In this document: positions 10,666 to 21,375 of the stretch, one piece after another
Layout of the letters: every line of letters begins with the position of its first letter
How positions within the stretch are numbered: the first letter of the stretch is position 1
DNA from: Pseudo-nitzschia pungens
Lineage: Eukaryota > Bacillariophyta > Bacillariophyceae > Bacillariales > Bacillariaceae
Assembly (NCBI GenBank): GCA_037355855.1
Contig: CM074759.1
Coordinates: 3,286,001-3,350,000 of the forward strand
DNA length: 64,000 bases
Direction of reading: 5' to 3'
Notes under the pieces: model-generated
Databases searched by the model: none
The model's input: only the letters and a program-made list of their open reading frames with translations
What the model was told of the DNA's origin: nothing
Translations under genes and position numbers: made by a program

Positions 10666-13600
10666 ATCCCCGGAGGCTCCAAGCCTCCAAAACAGAAGCC
10701 CCCGGCTTCACCTAAATCAGCAATCACCTTGCCTCCAGCTCCCCAGGACCTGGATGCCAGTACAGCCCGGCTGTCTGGGATGACGCATGGAGGAGATCTC
10801 CCCGAAAAAGAGGGGAAGGAACCTACAGGATGGAGTATTCCTGTTGAAAGCTCAGCAAAGCCTGCAACAGCAGCAACAACAACAACAAAAACAGTTCGAT
10901 TCTCGGCGACCGAGAAACAATCGAACATGGATCCGAATTGAAACCAACCGAATCGATCCAAGGGTACAACAGACGCGAAAGATAGTACAGCAGCAATAAA
11001 TAGACCACTCTTGTCCCTGGCAAGAAATTGGTCCACTGGGACAGCAAAAAATCTCTATTGCAATCCCGGAAACTCCAAAGACTACACCAAAGGAGGTGCG
11101 CTGGAGCAAAATTATTTAAAGCTGCTGTCGACTGCTGGAAATACAGCAGAACAGGCATCGAATAAGAATAAGAGCAACGTGGCTCCTATTCTTTTAACTA
11201 CAGTACAGTACATACAAGGCATACCAACTAAATCAAGACCACTACTCGCACTACTTGATAGTGGATCTTCTGGAACCCTAATCAACAAACGAGCACTACC
11301 AATGGGCACCATGCCGATTCGAAGCAAGCATCAAGTCCTAACAACAACAGCCAATGGAAGCTTCGACACTACAGAATATATCATCATGAAGAATACCAAG
11401 CTACAAGAGTTTGGCAACTACACCATCGACCGACAAGAGGCAAGGCTCTTCCATTCACCCACCTGCAAATATGATCTGATACTTGGCAGAGACTTCCTCC
11501 ACCTAGCACAGATCAATCTCCTATTCAAAGAAGGCGCAGTCGAGTGGATGAATCGAACCATCCCTATGAAGGACACCTCACTATACCATGATGACTACAA
11601 TATGTTCATGGAAGAACTAGAAGACGCCGAACTCTTTGCTGACGATCTCTCCTTTGCCAATCCATACAAGTCCAAGGTGATCTTAGATCGAGCCTACCAA
11701 GAAACAGATCCATCTACAGTTGCCAAGCAACAGTCCCACATGTCTAATGAAGAGCAACAGCAGTTCCAAGCAATACTAAGCAAATACCCTAACGTCTTCA
11801 ATGGAGAATTAGGCAAGTATCCACACAAGAAGATCTCTCTAAGACTGAAGCCCGGATCCAAGCCCATACACAAAAAGCCTTACCCAGTTGCATACAAAAG
11901 AGAAGACCTATTCAAACGGGAACTCCAGAATCTTTGTAATGATGGAGTCCTCAAGCGTTGCACTGGACCAGCCGAATGGGCGTTCCCTACCTTTATTGTT
12001 CCAAAGAAAGACAACAGAGTTAGATGGGTATCAGACTTTAGGGAGCTCAATGAACTACTTGAAAGACGTCCTTATCCAATCCCCAGGATACAGGATATCA
12101 TGAACAAGAGGGGCAAGTACACTCACTTCACCAAAATTGACTTGTCCATGCAATACTACTGCTTTGAACTGGATGACGCAAGCAAGAAACTCTGTACCAT
12201 AGTCACTCCTTATGGTTGCTATGAGTATCAAAGACTCCCCATGGGTGTCAAAGTCTCCCCAGACGTGGCCCAGCAACTTATGGAAGACATCCTACAAGAC
12301 ACTGACTGCACTGTTTATATTGATGATATTGGTATCTGGACCAATGGCTCCTTTGATCTACACATGAAAACTATCGACAAGATCCTAGACCGGCTCAACC
12401 AGAATGGACTTAAATGCAACCCAATCAAGTGTGACTGGGCTGTACAAGAAACTGACTTCCTTGGATACTGGATGACTCCCACAGCAGTTAAGCCATGGCG
12501 CAAAAAGATTGAAGCCATCCTACACATGGACCGGCCGCGCACTGTCACTCAAGTCAAGTCCTTTCTAGGAGCAGTAGGATACTACAGAGATATGTGGCCT
12601 CGCAGATCCCATGTACTAGCTCCTCTATTTGATATAACTGGAGCCCCCAAGAAGCCTCAAGCAGCTGCCATCAAAGGCAAGCAAAGGAAAGCTCCTTCAA
12701 CTTTCACTTGGGGACCTGCTCAAGATAAAGCCTTTCAAGAGATGAAAGCGATGGTGGCAGCAGATGCGCTGAACACCTATCCCGACCTTAACAAACCCTT
12801 TGAACTGTACACTGATGCCTCAGACCTGCAACTTGGTGCTGCTATACTACAGGATGGCAAGCCCATTGCATACTGGTCCAAGAAACTATCTGATGCCCAG
12901 AAGAACTATACAACTATGGAAAAGGAACTCCTCGGAATCGTACTCTGCTGCAAAGAGTACAGAAAAATGCTACTTGGTGGTGTTATCAATGTATACACCG
13001 ACCATAAGAACCTTACCTTCAGAACCTTATCTGTCCAACGCGTCCTCCGGTGGAGACTATTCCTTGAAGAATTTGGTGTCAACCTCACCTATGTTGAAGG
13101 CAAGAGGAATGTTCTTGCTGACGCCTTCTCCAGGCTCCCCCGGATGGATCCACCCACTGTGGGGAAGAAAGAAGCCCTTGGTAAAGGCACTCTTATTGAT
13201 TTTTTGAAACTTGAAGTCCCTAAACAAGATGAAGAATTATTTCTAACAGAGTTCCCCAATTTGTTTCAACACTTATGCCATGACGCAGACAAAGAACTAC
13301 AGGCTTGCCTGCTGAACAATGAGTGTCTAGTTAACCTACCAAACCAACAGGATTTGGAATGCCCGGTGAACTACTCAACGATATATCTTCATCAACAACA
13401 AGATGCGACTATCAAATTCAAGATTCAATCCAAAGCCTTCTTCTACCAAGAATTAGAAGGCAATAGAATGTTATGTTATGCGAATCAGTCCAACCCTGAT
13501 AATTGGAGAATTTACATCCCATCGACACTGATTAATGATACAATCAAGTGGTATCACCTCCTGTTGGGTCATTGTGGATCCACCAGGCTATACCAAACTA

Positions 13601-14613
13601 TTTCATCGCGGTTCTATGCTGATAACCTATCCAACTTGTGCAAATCCTACATATGCTCTGACAACTGCATCAAATACAAGAACCAGCACTCCAAATATGG
13701 TAAACTTCCACCGAAAGAAGCCCCACTAGCTCCATTCAACGAGATACATGTGGATCTGATAGGCCCATGGAAGATCACAGCTCAGGGCAAGAACTACAAC
13801 TTTAAGGCCCTAACCTGTATCGATCCAGTCACCAACCTCCTGGAGATCATCAGAATCAGAGACAAGTCCTCCCAACACGTATCAGACCAATTCAAGAACT
13901 GTTGGCTTTCAAGATACCCAAGACCTATCAGATGCGTTCACGACAATGGTGGCGAGTTTCTAGGAGCTGAATTTCAAACTACACTCAAGCAGTATGGGAT
14001 TCAGTCCATTCCCACTACAGTGAAGAATCCACAATCTAATGCCATCTGTGAAAGAGTCCATCATACAGTTGCTGATATTCTCAGAGTCTTAGTTCATGTG
14101 AATCCCCCTCAAGTCAACACCAGAGCCAGTCAACTCATGGACAATGCTCTGGCAACCTGCATGCATGCCTCCAGATGTGCTGTTAACGCTGCTCTACAAG
14201 CATCCCCAGGCTCACTGGTATTTAACCGGGACATGCTGATTGATCTACCATTAACATCAAACCTGGTAGCCCTTCAGCAGCTCCGACAACAAGGAATTAA
14301 CAAGAATCTACTCAGAGACAACGCCAAAAGAATCGATCACACCTTCCAAGTGAATGACAAGGTATGGGTACAGGAACCAGACCCGGACAAGCTTCAACCC
14401 AGAAAGACTGGACCCTTTCCAATCACACAAGTCAATACCAATGGAACTGTGAAGTTGCAAAGAGCCCCTTCAGTAGTAGAAACAGTGAACGTCCGAAAAC
14501 TCACTCCATACCGAGAACCGAATCAGTCGGAGTCTCCGATAAATGAAGTCCCAGATATTCGAATGAGCCAATCAGAAGACTCAGAGTCTTCTGATAACCA
14601 TTGGATGGCTTAA
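10666..14613 (+). CDS. pol: Pol polyprotein of gypsy copy 2 (one internal nonsense codon)
   Basis: The Pol frame begins straight after the gag UGA. It carries a linker (PPAPQDLDAS), then TGA at 10939-10941, where copy 1 has CGA, then an open frame to 14613. Protease: LLDSGSSGTLIN. RT: WVSDFRELNELL, KIDLSMQYYCFEL, LPMGVKVSPDV, catalytic YIDDIGIW. RNase H: LYTDASDLQLGAA, TMEKELLGIV, YTDHKNLTF. Integrase: HHCC finger with WYHLLLGHCG, core Asp in HVDLIGPW, VHDNGGEFLG, NPQSNAICERVH; a C-terminal domain follows. PR-RT-RH-IN order is diagnostic of Ty3/gypsy. Only the single C-to-T nonsense change prevents a full Pol. Confidence 0.95.
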
Positions 14614-14642
14614 TCCTGGATTCGTTCAATCATGGGGCACTA

Positions 14643-14967
14643 TGTAACATGCTAGCGTACACTAGTATGTTACGACTGAATAATTAACCGAATCCCGCAT
14701 TGGACAATCGAATATAATCTTCGATACCGGATATATTTAATATGTGTCCTAATTATTATAGTCGAGTCCCAGATTAAGGTATATGCCTAATCGTGGGAAC
14801 CGACAGTGAACCAACATTTATGGCAGAGCATGCCAGAATTTGGCTATGCTCGCAACCTCGAAATTTTATATGTCTCCATTCTCAAATCGCATAACAATAT
14901 CTCGTAAAGTATCTAAACATTCACAATTATTTATACTACTCCGAAATTTCTACCTTAGAGTGTTACA
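14643..14967 (+). repeat. 3' LTR of gypsy copy 2
   Basis: Same length as the 5' LTR and identical except for three substitutions near its start. It is preceded by a short purine-rich tract (ATGGGGCACTA), the likely plus-strand primer; gypsy copy 3 has the same tract before its 3' LTR. TGATG follows, completing the target duplication. Confidence 0.95.
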
Positions 14968-15181
14968 TGATGATGGTGGAGTTAGAGGATGGAGCTTGAG
15001 GAAAGGAATGACCAAAACTGTCAGAATCCTTAGCAGCAAGAGAGTCTCCATGAAGAGTTAATTGGACAAAATGAGAGACAGGGGAAGAGGCGGAGGGGGA
15101 AAAGGGAGAAACAGGAGAAGCATTGATGGGATTTGGATTGGAAGGCATCCCATCACACCTCATACCAGAAGAGCTAACCAT
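14968..15181 (-). pseudogene. LINE ORF2, N-terminal 71 codons (separated by gypsy copy 2)
   Basis: ORF2 starts at the ATG at 15181 (MVSSSGMRCDG). These 71 codons end at NSTII, and the uninterrupted LINE copy 2 (start 38044) reads on into TFQNIGPQ, which here lies on the far side of gypsy copy 2. The start overlaps the ORF1 stop (ATGGTTAG), suggesting coupled termination and reinitiation. Confidence 0.92.
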
Positions 15182-17882
15182 GATCAGAAGGAAACCGAGT
15201 CTGTCGCACGGAAGGAAGAGTTGCCGGAGCTGATTTGGTGGAGACATTGGCATGGCTCAAATCACTGACACTAGCATCATGACTGGAAGAGAATGCAATT
15301 GCAGCAACTCCAAGCCTCAATGCAGAGGCTGCATCTTCCTCACACCCGGCAGCAGGAACTTCAGTTGAGGCATCAGGAGAGGCCACAGGGAGGTCACCAG
15401 CCATGGCAGTATGGGGAGGAGCAGGAACTTCAGGGGGGACATCAGGAGAGATACCATGGGAGGCATCAGCCTTGGCAACATGGGGAGGATCACCTCCAGG
15501 AGGAACAGCACCTGCAGGCGCTGAAGCCTGGACAGCAGTAAGATTGGAAGTGCCAGTCGCTAAAGTATCCATGGATTGAGAGTCATCAAAGCCTCCACCA
15601 CCACTGTCAGCACGGGCTTGGAGGTTAAAGTGCAAATCCAGATCAAAAGTGAGGTCTGGGGCAAGGTCAACTGACAAGTCATCATCAACAAGTTCCCAAT
15701 CTCTTGCATCCCCATCACCAAAGAAGGGAAGAGAGTCATCCTGCATTGGATCTGCAGCAGGTTCAGTTTCCACAACACAATTGACAGCAGCATCCCAATG
15801 GTAAGCTTCCATTTCAGTCAAGCACTCAGAAGAGAACCATTGTCGAACACAAGAACCATAATGAGCTTCCAGTATAATAGGCAGGAAAGACAACATGGCC
15901 ATTGCTTCAGCCTTGGTAGTGATATTGTACAAAGCAAGGATCTCGCCTCGGTATGAACTGGTATCAACAGAAAGAAAAAGAGGCCATGACCAATTGTCAC
16001 GGGTTCTGATGCCCAGAAGCACACTGCGCAGTGTCTTCAAACCCAGCCCTTGGCCCAAGTCAACTGGAAGATCAAGATCAACTACCCCCAGAACAGGAGC
16101 AGTTTCATGGCTCTCAATAAATTTGGCTTGGCGGTGCTTAGCCTGGCGAACAGTCTTGAGCTTGGAGGGGGGAAGAGGTCTGTCAGAAGGATTGGTAGCT
16201 GTCTCAATAAACTTGTAGAATTTACCATCAGGTAAAGAGGCAATGTCTGAAGGTTTGCAACGGTTGAACTGGGCTTTGAGGAGCTTAACAGTTTGGGCGC
16301 GCTTTGTAGCATCACATAAAACATGCGCAGCCAGAACCGGATTGGGATCAGGAGTTCTGGAGTTGTCAAGGCTGATATTCTTCCTGATAACAGCAATAGG
16401 ACAAGCCTGAAACCTGGGATGAGTCTGAAGCAATTCGTTGTAGTGGTCAAGATCAAAACTCTGCATGTAAGATCCAAGGAGAAAGCCACAGGTGACAATA
16501 ACTGGGGCCTGTATGTGGTCATATTTCAGGTCCATGTCACGGTCTCTGAGCCTCTGGAGCAATTGTGCTGAAAAGAGATGCTCCAGGGAAGCACTGTGTC
16601 CCACAAAGAAGCGTAGATGAGGAGCAGTTCTACTGCGAAGCCAGAGCTGAGCAACATACAATTCCAAGGTCTTCCTGTCAGGAAGTGTCGTCCAAAGCTT
16701 GGTAACAGGCTTGGCCTTGGGGTTGAGCCTGGCTCTTGAGGGAAAAACATACAACACCAGGCGCTTGTCAACAGTCCATAGAAGATCCAAAGCTTCCTTG
16801 AGAGACTTGAGCAGCTCATCATACAGTTCCCCAGGGCGTTGTGACATCAACCTTGGAAGGGACAGAGTGACATAAGAACTATGAGAACACTTGGTGCCAG
16901 CAGTGACATCCACTGGAGCTCTAGAATCACTTGAGCAAACCCCTCGGCGCTGGAGGAAATGCCCAGCAGAAGAGGACAAGACAGTAGCATCACCATCACC
17001 AGGAAGAAAGGACACTGATTTGGAAGTGGAAGATTTGGAAGTGGAAACATCATCAGCCACTGGTGGCGCAGGTGTAGGAGGGCGCTTCTTGAAATGCCAG
17101 TGAGAGCCAAGCACCTGATTGGCTGCCCACCATACTTTGCCTTCAGTGCTAGGCAAAAGGTTGCCCTCACAATACAGGTCATCAAAACACTCAGGAGACA
17201 TCTTGACCAAACCAATCAGACATTTCTTCAGAGCCTGGCCAGATGGTTGCTTGGTCCAGGCTGGGGCAGAGCCGTGAAAGCAAGCAGAGGCAATAGAAGC
17301 CAAGGAAGCTACAGAGGCATTGCGCCAGTCTGGAGTGTCCGGAAAGACCTGAGCATAAACAGGAGGGATGGCAGTCCGGCAAATATCATGGATGGATTTT
17401 TTGTCTTTACCCTCCTTCTTGCTGAAGAAGTGTGTAGGGCTTGGACACCCAGCCCATAAGCGGGAACCTGTTGGAGATTTTCGAAAGGCATGAATTGCAG
17501 ATGGGATAGGAGACTTGCCAGAACAGGGACCCTTACCATAAAAACACCAGAAGAAGGAAGCGGAATGAGCCCTGTTGGCAGCAGCCAGAGCCTCCTTGCG
17601 TTGGGATTGGCGTTCTTGCTGCTGAGAGGGATCAGACTTCTGGGCAGAGGAAAAGGCAAGAGTAGATTGCTTGAGGATAGATGAAGCAGGGACCTTGCCT
17701 GAGGTCCCAGAACCCTTTGGTGTGTGTCTGGACGTCTGTTGGCCTGGCAGCTGGGAGCCTGCCTGGTTGGATCCTGACCGAGCCCCAGAGGCAGACCTAG
17801 CAGAAGAAGGAGGCGTGGAAGATCTTTTCTTCCGGGAAGCTGCTTGGGAGGTGGGCCACCCCTTAGTGGGAGGGGGAGGCAT
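15174..17882 (-). CDS. LINE ORF1 protein
   Basis: An open frame of 902 aa, from ATG 17882 (MPPPPTKG) to TAG at 15174-15176. ORF1 products of LINEs usually bind the element RNA; no standard domain (esterase, RRM, CCHC) was recognised. The N-terminus is Ser/Pro/Lys-rich with a basic patch (SRKKRSS) that could be a nuclear signal. The middle is conserved and rich in aromatic residues and Cys (SFFWCFYGKGPCSGK). The C-terminus is acidic and Pro/Ala-rich. LINE copy 2 has 171 extra codons after residue ~36, so this copy carries an in-frame deletion of a Ser/Gln/Gly-rich tract. Function unknown beyond its ORF1 position. Confidence 0.85.
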   Translation of the reverse strand: MPPPPTKGWPTSQAASRKKRSSTPPSSARSASGARSGSNQAGSQLPGQQTSRHTPKGSGTSGKVPASSILKQSTLAFSSAQKSDPSQQQERQSQRKEALAAANRAHSASFFWCFYGKGPCSGKSPIPSAIHAFRKSPTGSRLWAGCPSPTHFFSKKEGKDKKSIHDICRTAIPPVYAQVFPDTPDWRNASVASLASIASACFHGSAPAWTKQPSGQALKKCLIGLVKMSPECFDDLYCEGNLLPSTEGKVWWAANQVLGSHWHFKKRPPTPAPPVADDVSTSKSSTSKSVSFLPGDGDATVLSSSAGHFLQRRGVCSSDSRAPVDVTAGTKCSHSSYVTLSLPRLMSQRPGELYDELLKSLKEALDLLWTVDKRLVLYVFPSRARLNPKAKPVTKLWTTLPDRKTLELYVAQLWLRSRTAPHLRFFVGHSASLEHLFSAQLLQRLRDRDMDLKYDHIQAPVIVTCGFLLGSYMQSFDLDHYNELLQTHPRFQACPIAVIRKNISLDNSRTPDPNPVLAAHVLCDATKRAQTVKLLKAQFNRCKPSDIASLPDGKFYKFIETATNPSDRPLPPSKLKTVRQAKHRQAKFIESHETAPVLGVVDLDLPVDLGQGLGLKTLRSVLLGIRTRDNWSWPLFLSVDTSSYRGEILALYNITTKAEAMAMLSFLPIILEAHYGSCVRQWFSSECLTEMEAYHWDAAVNCVVETEPAADPMQDDSLPFFGDGDARDWELVDDDLSVDLAPDLTFDLDLHFNLQARADSGGGGFDDSQSMDTLATGTSNLTAVQASAPAGAVPPGGDPPHVAKADASHGISPDVPPEVPAPPHTAMAGDLPVASPDASTEVPAAGCEEDAASALRLGVAAIAFSSSHDASVSDLSHANVSTKSAPATLPSVRQTRFPSDHG

Positions 17883-17889
17883 TGTACCA

Positions 17890-19085
17890 GAAGTGGATCA
17901 CTGAGGGCAGAGACACCAGCTGAGGGCAGAAGGAACAACAAAGGGGCCGCGTTGGAGGTAAAGATGCCAGGTGATAACACCAGTTGAGTGCAGAAGCAAC
18001 CACAGAAACACCACTGGGATGTTGAAAAGCCACAGCAGAAACGCAATTAACCGGTTGCAGGAGCAACAACAGACACGCCGCTTGGATGTAGAAGTGCCAG
18101 GTGATGACAAATGCCAGGGTAGTAGAGAACCGGGTGAGGGCAAATCAACAGCAGAAGAACCTCCAGTGGAGTGCAGAAGCAACAACTGAAACGCCGCTCT
18201 TGAATGGAGGAGCACCGGTTGAGTACAAAGGCCGGGGCAGGAGAAGCACCGATTGAGGGCAAACAACAGCTGAAAAGCAAACAATTGGGTGCTGGACCAA
18301 CAGCAGACACGCCTCTTGGATGTGCAAGTGCCAGGTGATGACAAAGGCCGGGGCAGGAGAAGCACCGGTTGAGGGCAAAGGCCGGGGCAGGAGAAGCACC
18401 AGTTGAGAGCAAAGCAACAACTGAAAAGCAGGCAATTGGGTGTTGGACCAACAGCAGACACGCCTCTTGGATGTGCAAGTGCCAGGTGATGACAAAGGCC
18501 GGAGCAGGTGAAGCACCGGTTGAGGGCAAAGGCCGGGGCAGGAGAAGCACCGGTGGAGGGCAATCAACAGGAGAAAACCTCCAGTGGAGTGCAGGAGCAC
18601 CAACTGAGACGCCGCGCTTGAATGGAGAAGTACCCGGTGTTGACAAAGGCCGGGGCAGGAGAAGCACCGGGTGTTGACAAAGGCCGGGGCAGGAGAAGCA
18701 CCGGTTGAAGACAAAGGCCGGGGCTGGAGAAGCAAACTGTTGGGTGCTGGGGCAACAGCTGACACGCCGCTCTTGGATGGAAAAGTGCCAGGTGATGACA
18801 AAGGCCGGGGCAGGAGAAGCACCGGTTGAGGGCAAACAACAGCAGAAAACCTCTAGGGGAGTGCAGGAGCACCAACTGAAATGCCACTCTTGAATGGAGA
18901 AGTTCCAGGTGCTGACAATGGCCGGGGCAGGAGAAGCACCGGTTGGTGGCAAACAACAGCCGAAAAGCAAACTGTTGGGTGCTGGAGCAACAGCACACAC
19001 GCCTCTTGGATGTAAGAAGTGCCAGGTGATGACAAAGGCCGGGGCAGGAGAAGCACCAGTTGAGGGCAAAAGCCAGTTGATAGGT
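17890..19085 (-). repeat. Minisatellite array in the LINE copy 1 5' region
   Basis: Imperfect direct repeats of a unit like GCCGGGGCAGGAGAAGCACC plus GGTTGAGGGCAAA, arranged in longer blocks that end in recurring phrases such as ACACGCCTCTTGGATG. The element strand has few stops, so long Pro/Leu/Cys-rich frames cross the array. I do not regard them as proven coding, because all three frames are long. The matching array in LINE copy 2 is about 2.0 kb, so array length varies. Confidence 0.85.
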
Positions 19086-19092
19086 TGATAGG

Positions 19093-19290
19093 GTGTATGC
19101 TGGGAAACAGGGTACAGCAGCAACAACAGGTCCAACGTTGGTCTGGACAAGGAAAAACTCCAGGGGAACCAAAAGGAAAGACTGGAGCACTACCAGAAGA
19201 GTCACGTTCGAAACCCACAGAGGTGCTCTGGAGCTACAGAATTTAGAAACTCCAGTAGACCACTGCAAATCGTGTAGAAACTGCAGCAAA
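19093..19290 (+). repeat. Gypsy-derived segment inside the LINE 5' region
   Basis: Plus-strand sequence here, for example ACCCACAGAGGTGCTC and CTCCAGTAGAC, closely resembles 23195-23350 in gypsy copy 3. Its translation (THRGALELQ) parallels the region before the gypsy protease (GGALEQNYFK in copies 1 and 2). The LINE thus carries an antisense piece of gypsy linker. It also occurs in LINE copy 2 (43320-43520), so the capture predates both copies. Confidence 0.72.
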
Positions 19291-19299
19291 TGGCTTGTA

Positions 19300-20550
19300 G
19301 ACTTATAGGGACCAAAAGGGAACAGGGCAGCTGCTTGCGTAGAAACCAGGGGCTTTAGTAGGAATACTTAGGGACCGGGGGATATCAATGGCAGGGCACA
19401 CTTAAAAGGCTCAGGAGGGAACTTGAAGTTCAAACTCGCAAGTACTTATAAGTGGAAACAGTATCCAGGGGCAGTTGGCTTGAAAACAAGGACCTTGAGC
19501 GCGACTCTTAGGGACCAGGGAAGCAGTGGAAACAGTATCCGGGAGCAATTGGCTTGAAAACAAATACCTTGAGCGAGACACTTAGGGACCAGGGAAGCTG
19601 CTTGCTTGAAAACAGGGGCTTTAGTAGAAACACCTAGGGACCAGGGGGAGACTTGTGTCTTGAAAACAGTGTTGAACTTGAAGTTCAAGTTGGGGTTGCT
19701 TAATAGCGAAAACACTTAGGGAGCAGGGAACTCGCGAACACTTAAGGACCAGGGAAATTGTAGTCTTGAAACAAGGGGCTGTAGTAGCTGTAGTCTTGGA
19801 AACAAGAGTGCAATAAGTAGAAGGTACTTAGGGATCGGTTGGTCTTGGCTTGAAAACAGGTGTAGTAGGGGGAGCCTTAAGCGAAAACACTTAGGGACTG
19901 GGGGGCTTGGCTAGGAAACAGGGTAGCTCTTAAGTGATTAACACTTATGGAGCAGGGAGGCTATTGACTTGAAAATAGAAAGGGAACTGGAAGATATGCT
20001 CGCGCGAACTTGCAAATACTTAGGGATCAGCGCGGAAGAACCTTCTAGAAGGGGGGTGTATATGTGTTCAATCTTGAAGAATGTAGAACGTTAAGTGGGT
20101 TCGACCTTGAAGAATGTAGAACGTTAAGTGGGTATCACTTATGGGGCTTGGAAGACTGTATAGCGTTAAATAATAAGGGAGCTTGAAAACAGATCGAAAA
20201 ACAAACCAAGCTCGGAGACAAAGCGGAACTGAAACAGAATCAGCTGTAGAAATTAGTACTGCAATTGCTGTAGGAAATTATGTGTTGTTTTCGCTTGCGA
20301 AGCTTGTTGCTGCCGATCGATCGACCGACACGGAAACAAGCAACCAAAGCAACCAAAGGGAGCAAGGAGCAGCCAAACAAACAGCAGAATCAGATAGGGG
20401 AGGTCTCTGTTAATAGGTGTAGTGCTTGGTTTTGTTGTAGGAGCTTTAGAAGTGAGTGAGATATCAAAGGGGAAAGTTGTGTAGAAATCTACGTGTTTTA
20501 AGTACTGGAACATCGGAACGTCGGACAAAATGCGCGATGCGAAAATTGTA
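19300..20550 (-). repeat. LINE copy 1 5' end with degenerate repeats
   Basis: Noncoding DNA with many loosely spaced copies of ACTTAGGGACCAGGG and TTGAAAACAGGGGC, related to the ordered 150-bp repeats of the noncoding LINE derivatives (46057-46880, 62340-63120). The last ~400 bases match the 5' end of derivative B (to 63682). The element 5' end reads TACAATTTTCGCATCGCGC on the minus strand. A promoter is expected here but no motif was recognised. Confidence 0.72.
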
Positions 20551-20569
20551 CCACCTAGCAAAGATCAAT
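20551..20569 (+). repeat. Right target-site duplication of LINE copy 1
   Basis: Exact copy of 3217-3235 (CCACCTAGCAAAGATCAAT). It restores the gypsy pol reading HLAKIN and then runs into LLFKEG. Confidence 0.93.
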
Positions 20570-21088
20570 CTCCTATTCAAAGAAGGAGCAGTTCAGTGGA
20601 TGGATCGAACCATTCCTATGAAGGACACCTCCTTATACCATGACAACTACAACATGCTCATGGAAGAACTAGAAGATGCTGAACTCTTTGCTGATGATAT
20701 CTCCTTTGCCAATCCATACAAGTCCAAGGTGATCCTAGACAGAGCCTACCAAGAAACAGATCCATCGACAGTCGCACAGCAACAGTCCCACATGTCCAAA
20801 GCAGAGCAACAACAGTTCCAAGCTATCCTAAACAAGTACCCCAACGTCTTCAATGGAGAATTAGGGAAGTATCCACACAAGAAGATCTCGCTAAGACTGA
20901 AGCCCGGATCCAAGCCTATACACAAGAAGCCTTATCCAGTTGCATACAAAGGAGAAGACCTATTCAAAAGGGAGCTCCAGAATCTTTGTAATGATGGAGT
21001 ACTCAAGCGTTGTACTGGACCGGCCAAATGGGCCTTCCCTACCTTTATTGTTCCAAAAAAGGACAACAGAGTTAGATGGGTATCAGAC
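20551..21088 (+). pseudogene. Pol of gypsy copy 1, continued (protease-RT junction and start of RT)
   Basis: Resumes gypsy copy 1 pol after the LINE. It is colinear with copy 2 residues from HLAQINLLFKEG through DNRVRWVSD, the first RT motif, with no frameshift seen. It ends abruptly at 21088, where the LTR of gypsy copy 3 begins. The rest of this RT was not found in the window. Confidence 0.9.
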
Positions 21089-21375
21089 TGTAACATGTTA
21101 ATGTTACGATCCTACGAAAGTCTCTAAATGATTATTGAATCCCGCATGTACTCCAATATATGTGGTATTCATGTATGTATGTTTGGTATATATATATATA
21201 CAGTTCGATAGTGATTATATTCAAGTATCAAGACATATCAAGAGTCTTTATGACTCGCTGATAACCATCGCTCGCTCATTCATCCCATACTCAAGGAATC
21301 ATTCCCATCTCGTAAAGTATTCAACCATACCTATATCGCGTACCACTCCATCTAATTCTACCCTAGAGTGTTACA
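21089..21375 (+). repeat. 5' LTR of gypsy copy 3
   Basis: 287 bp, TGTAACA...TGTTACA. It starts with a compact hairpin, GTAACATGTTAATGTTAC. Related LTR fragments lie at 48112-48299 (plus) and 60205-60366 (minus), so this LTR type is repeated locally. Confidence 0.9.

Larger units (their letters stand above)
9169..14967 (+). mobile_element. Complete Ty3/gypsy LTR retrotransposon, copy 2, nested in LINE ORF2
   Basis: A full element of 5,799 bp with 325-bp LTRs, flanked by TGATG at 9164-9168 and 14968-14972. The LTRs differ at only three visible positions, all near their starts, which suggests a fairly recent insertion. The internal order is leader, gag, UGA, then pol (protease, RT, RNase H, integrase), which defines Ty3/gypsy. 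It interrupts LINE ORF2 between codons 71 and 72 and lies opposite to the LINE. One internal nonsense codon (10939-10941) is the only evident lesion. Confidence 0.97.
3236..20550 (-). mobile_element. Full-length LINE (non-LTR retrotransposon), copy 1
   Basis: A non-LTR retrotransposon on the minus strand, bounded by the 19-bp duplication. Removing the nested gypsy element and its 5-bp duplication leaves about 11.5 kb, which is very long for a LINE. Order from its 5' end (20550): 5' region with repeat-rich DNA, a gypsy-derived segment, a minisatellite array, ORF1, ORF2 (endonuclease, reverse transcriptase, RNase H, zinc knuckle), a ~300-bp 3' UTR and a (TTA)n tail. ORF1 is open, and ORF2 would be open without the gypsy insertion, so the copy was probably competent when it landed. 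An APE-type endonuclease plus RNase H suggests the I/Tad/Ambal-like part of LINE diversity; the clade is inferred, not shown. Confidence 0.92.

Noticed and set aside
15293..15541. Gln/His-rich plus-strand frame opposite LINE ORF1
   Set aside because: It is the antisense shadow of the Pro/Ala/Ser-rich ORF1 C-terminus and is duplicated exactly where ORF1 is duplicated (38157-38405).
18047..19289. Long Cys/Pro/Leu-rich minus-strand open frames across the LINE minisatellite
   Set aside because: All three minus frames are long here because the repeat unit contains few stops. Frames change between units, so coding is not supported; treated as a repeat array.
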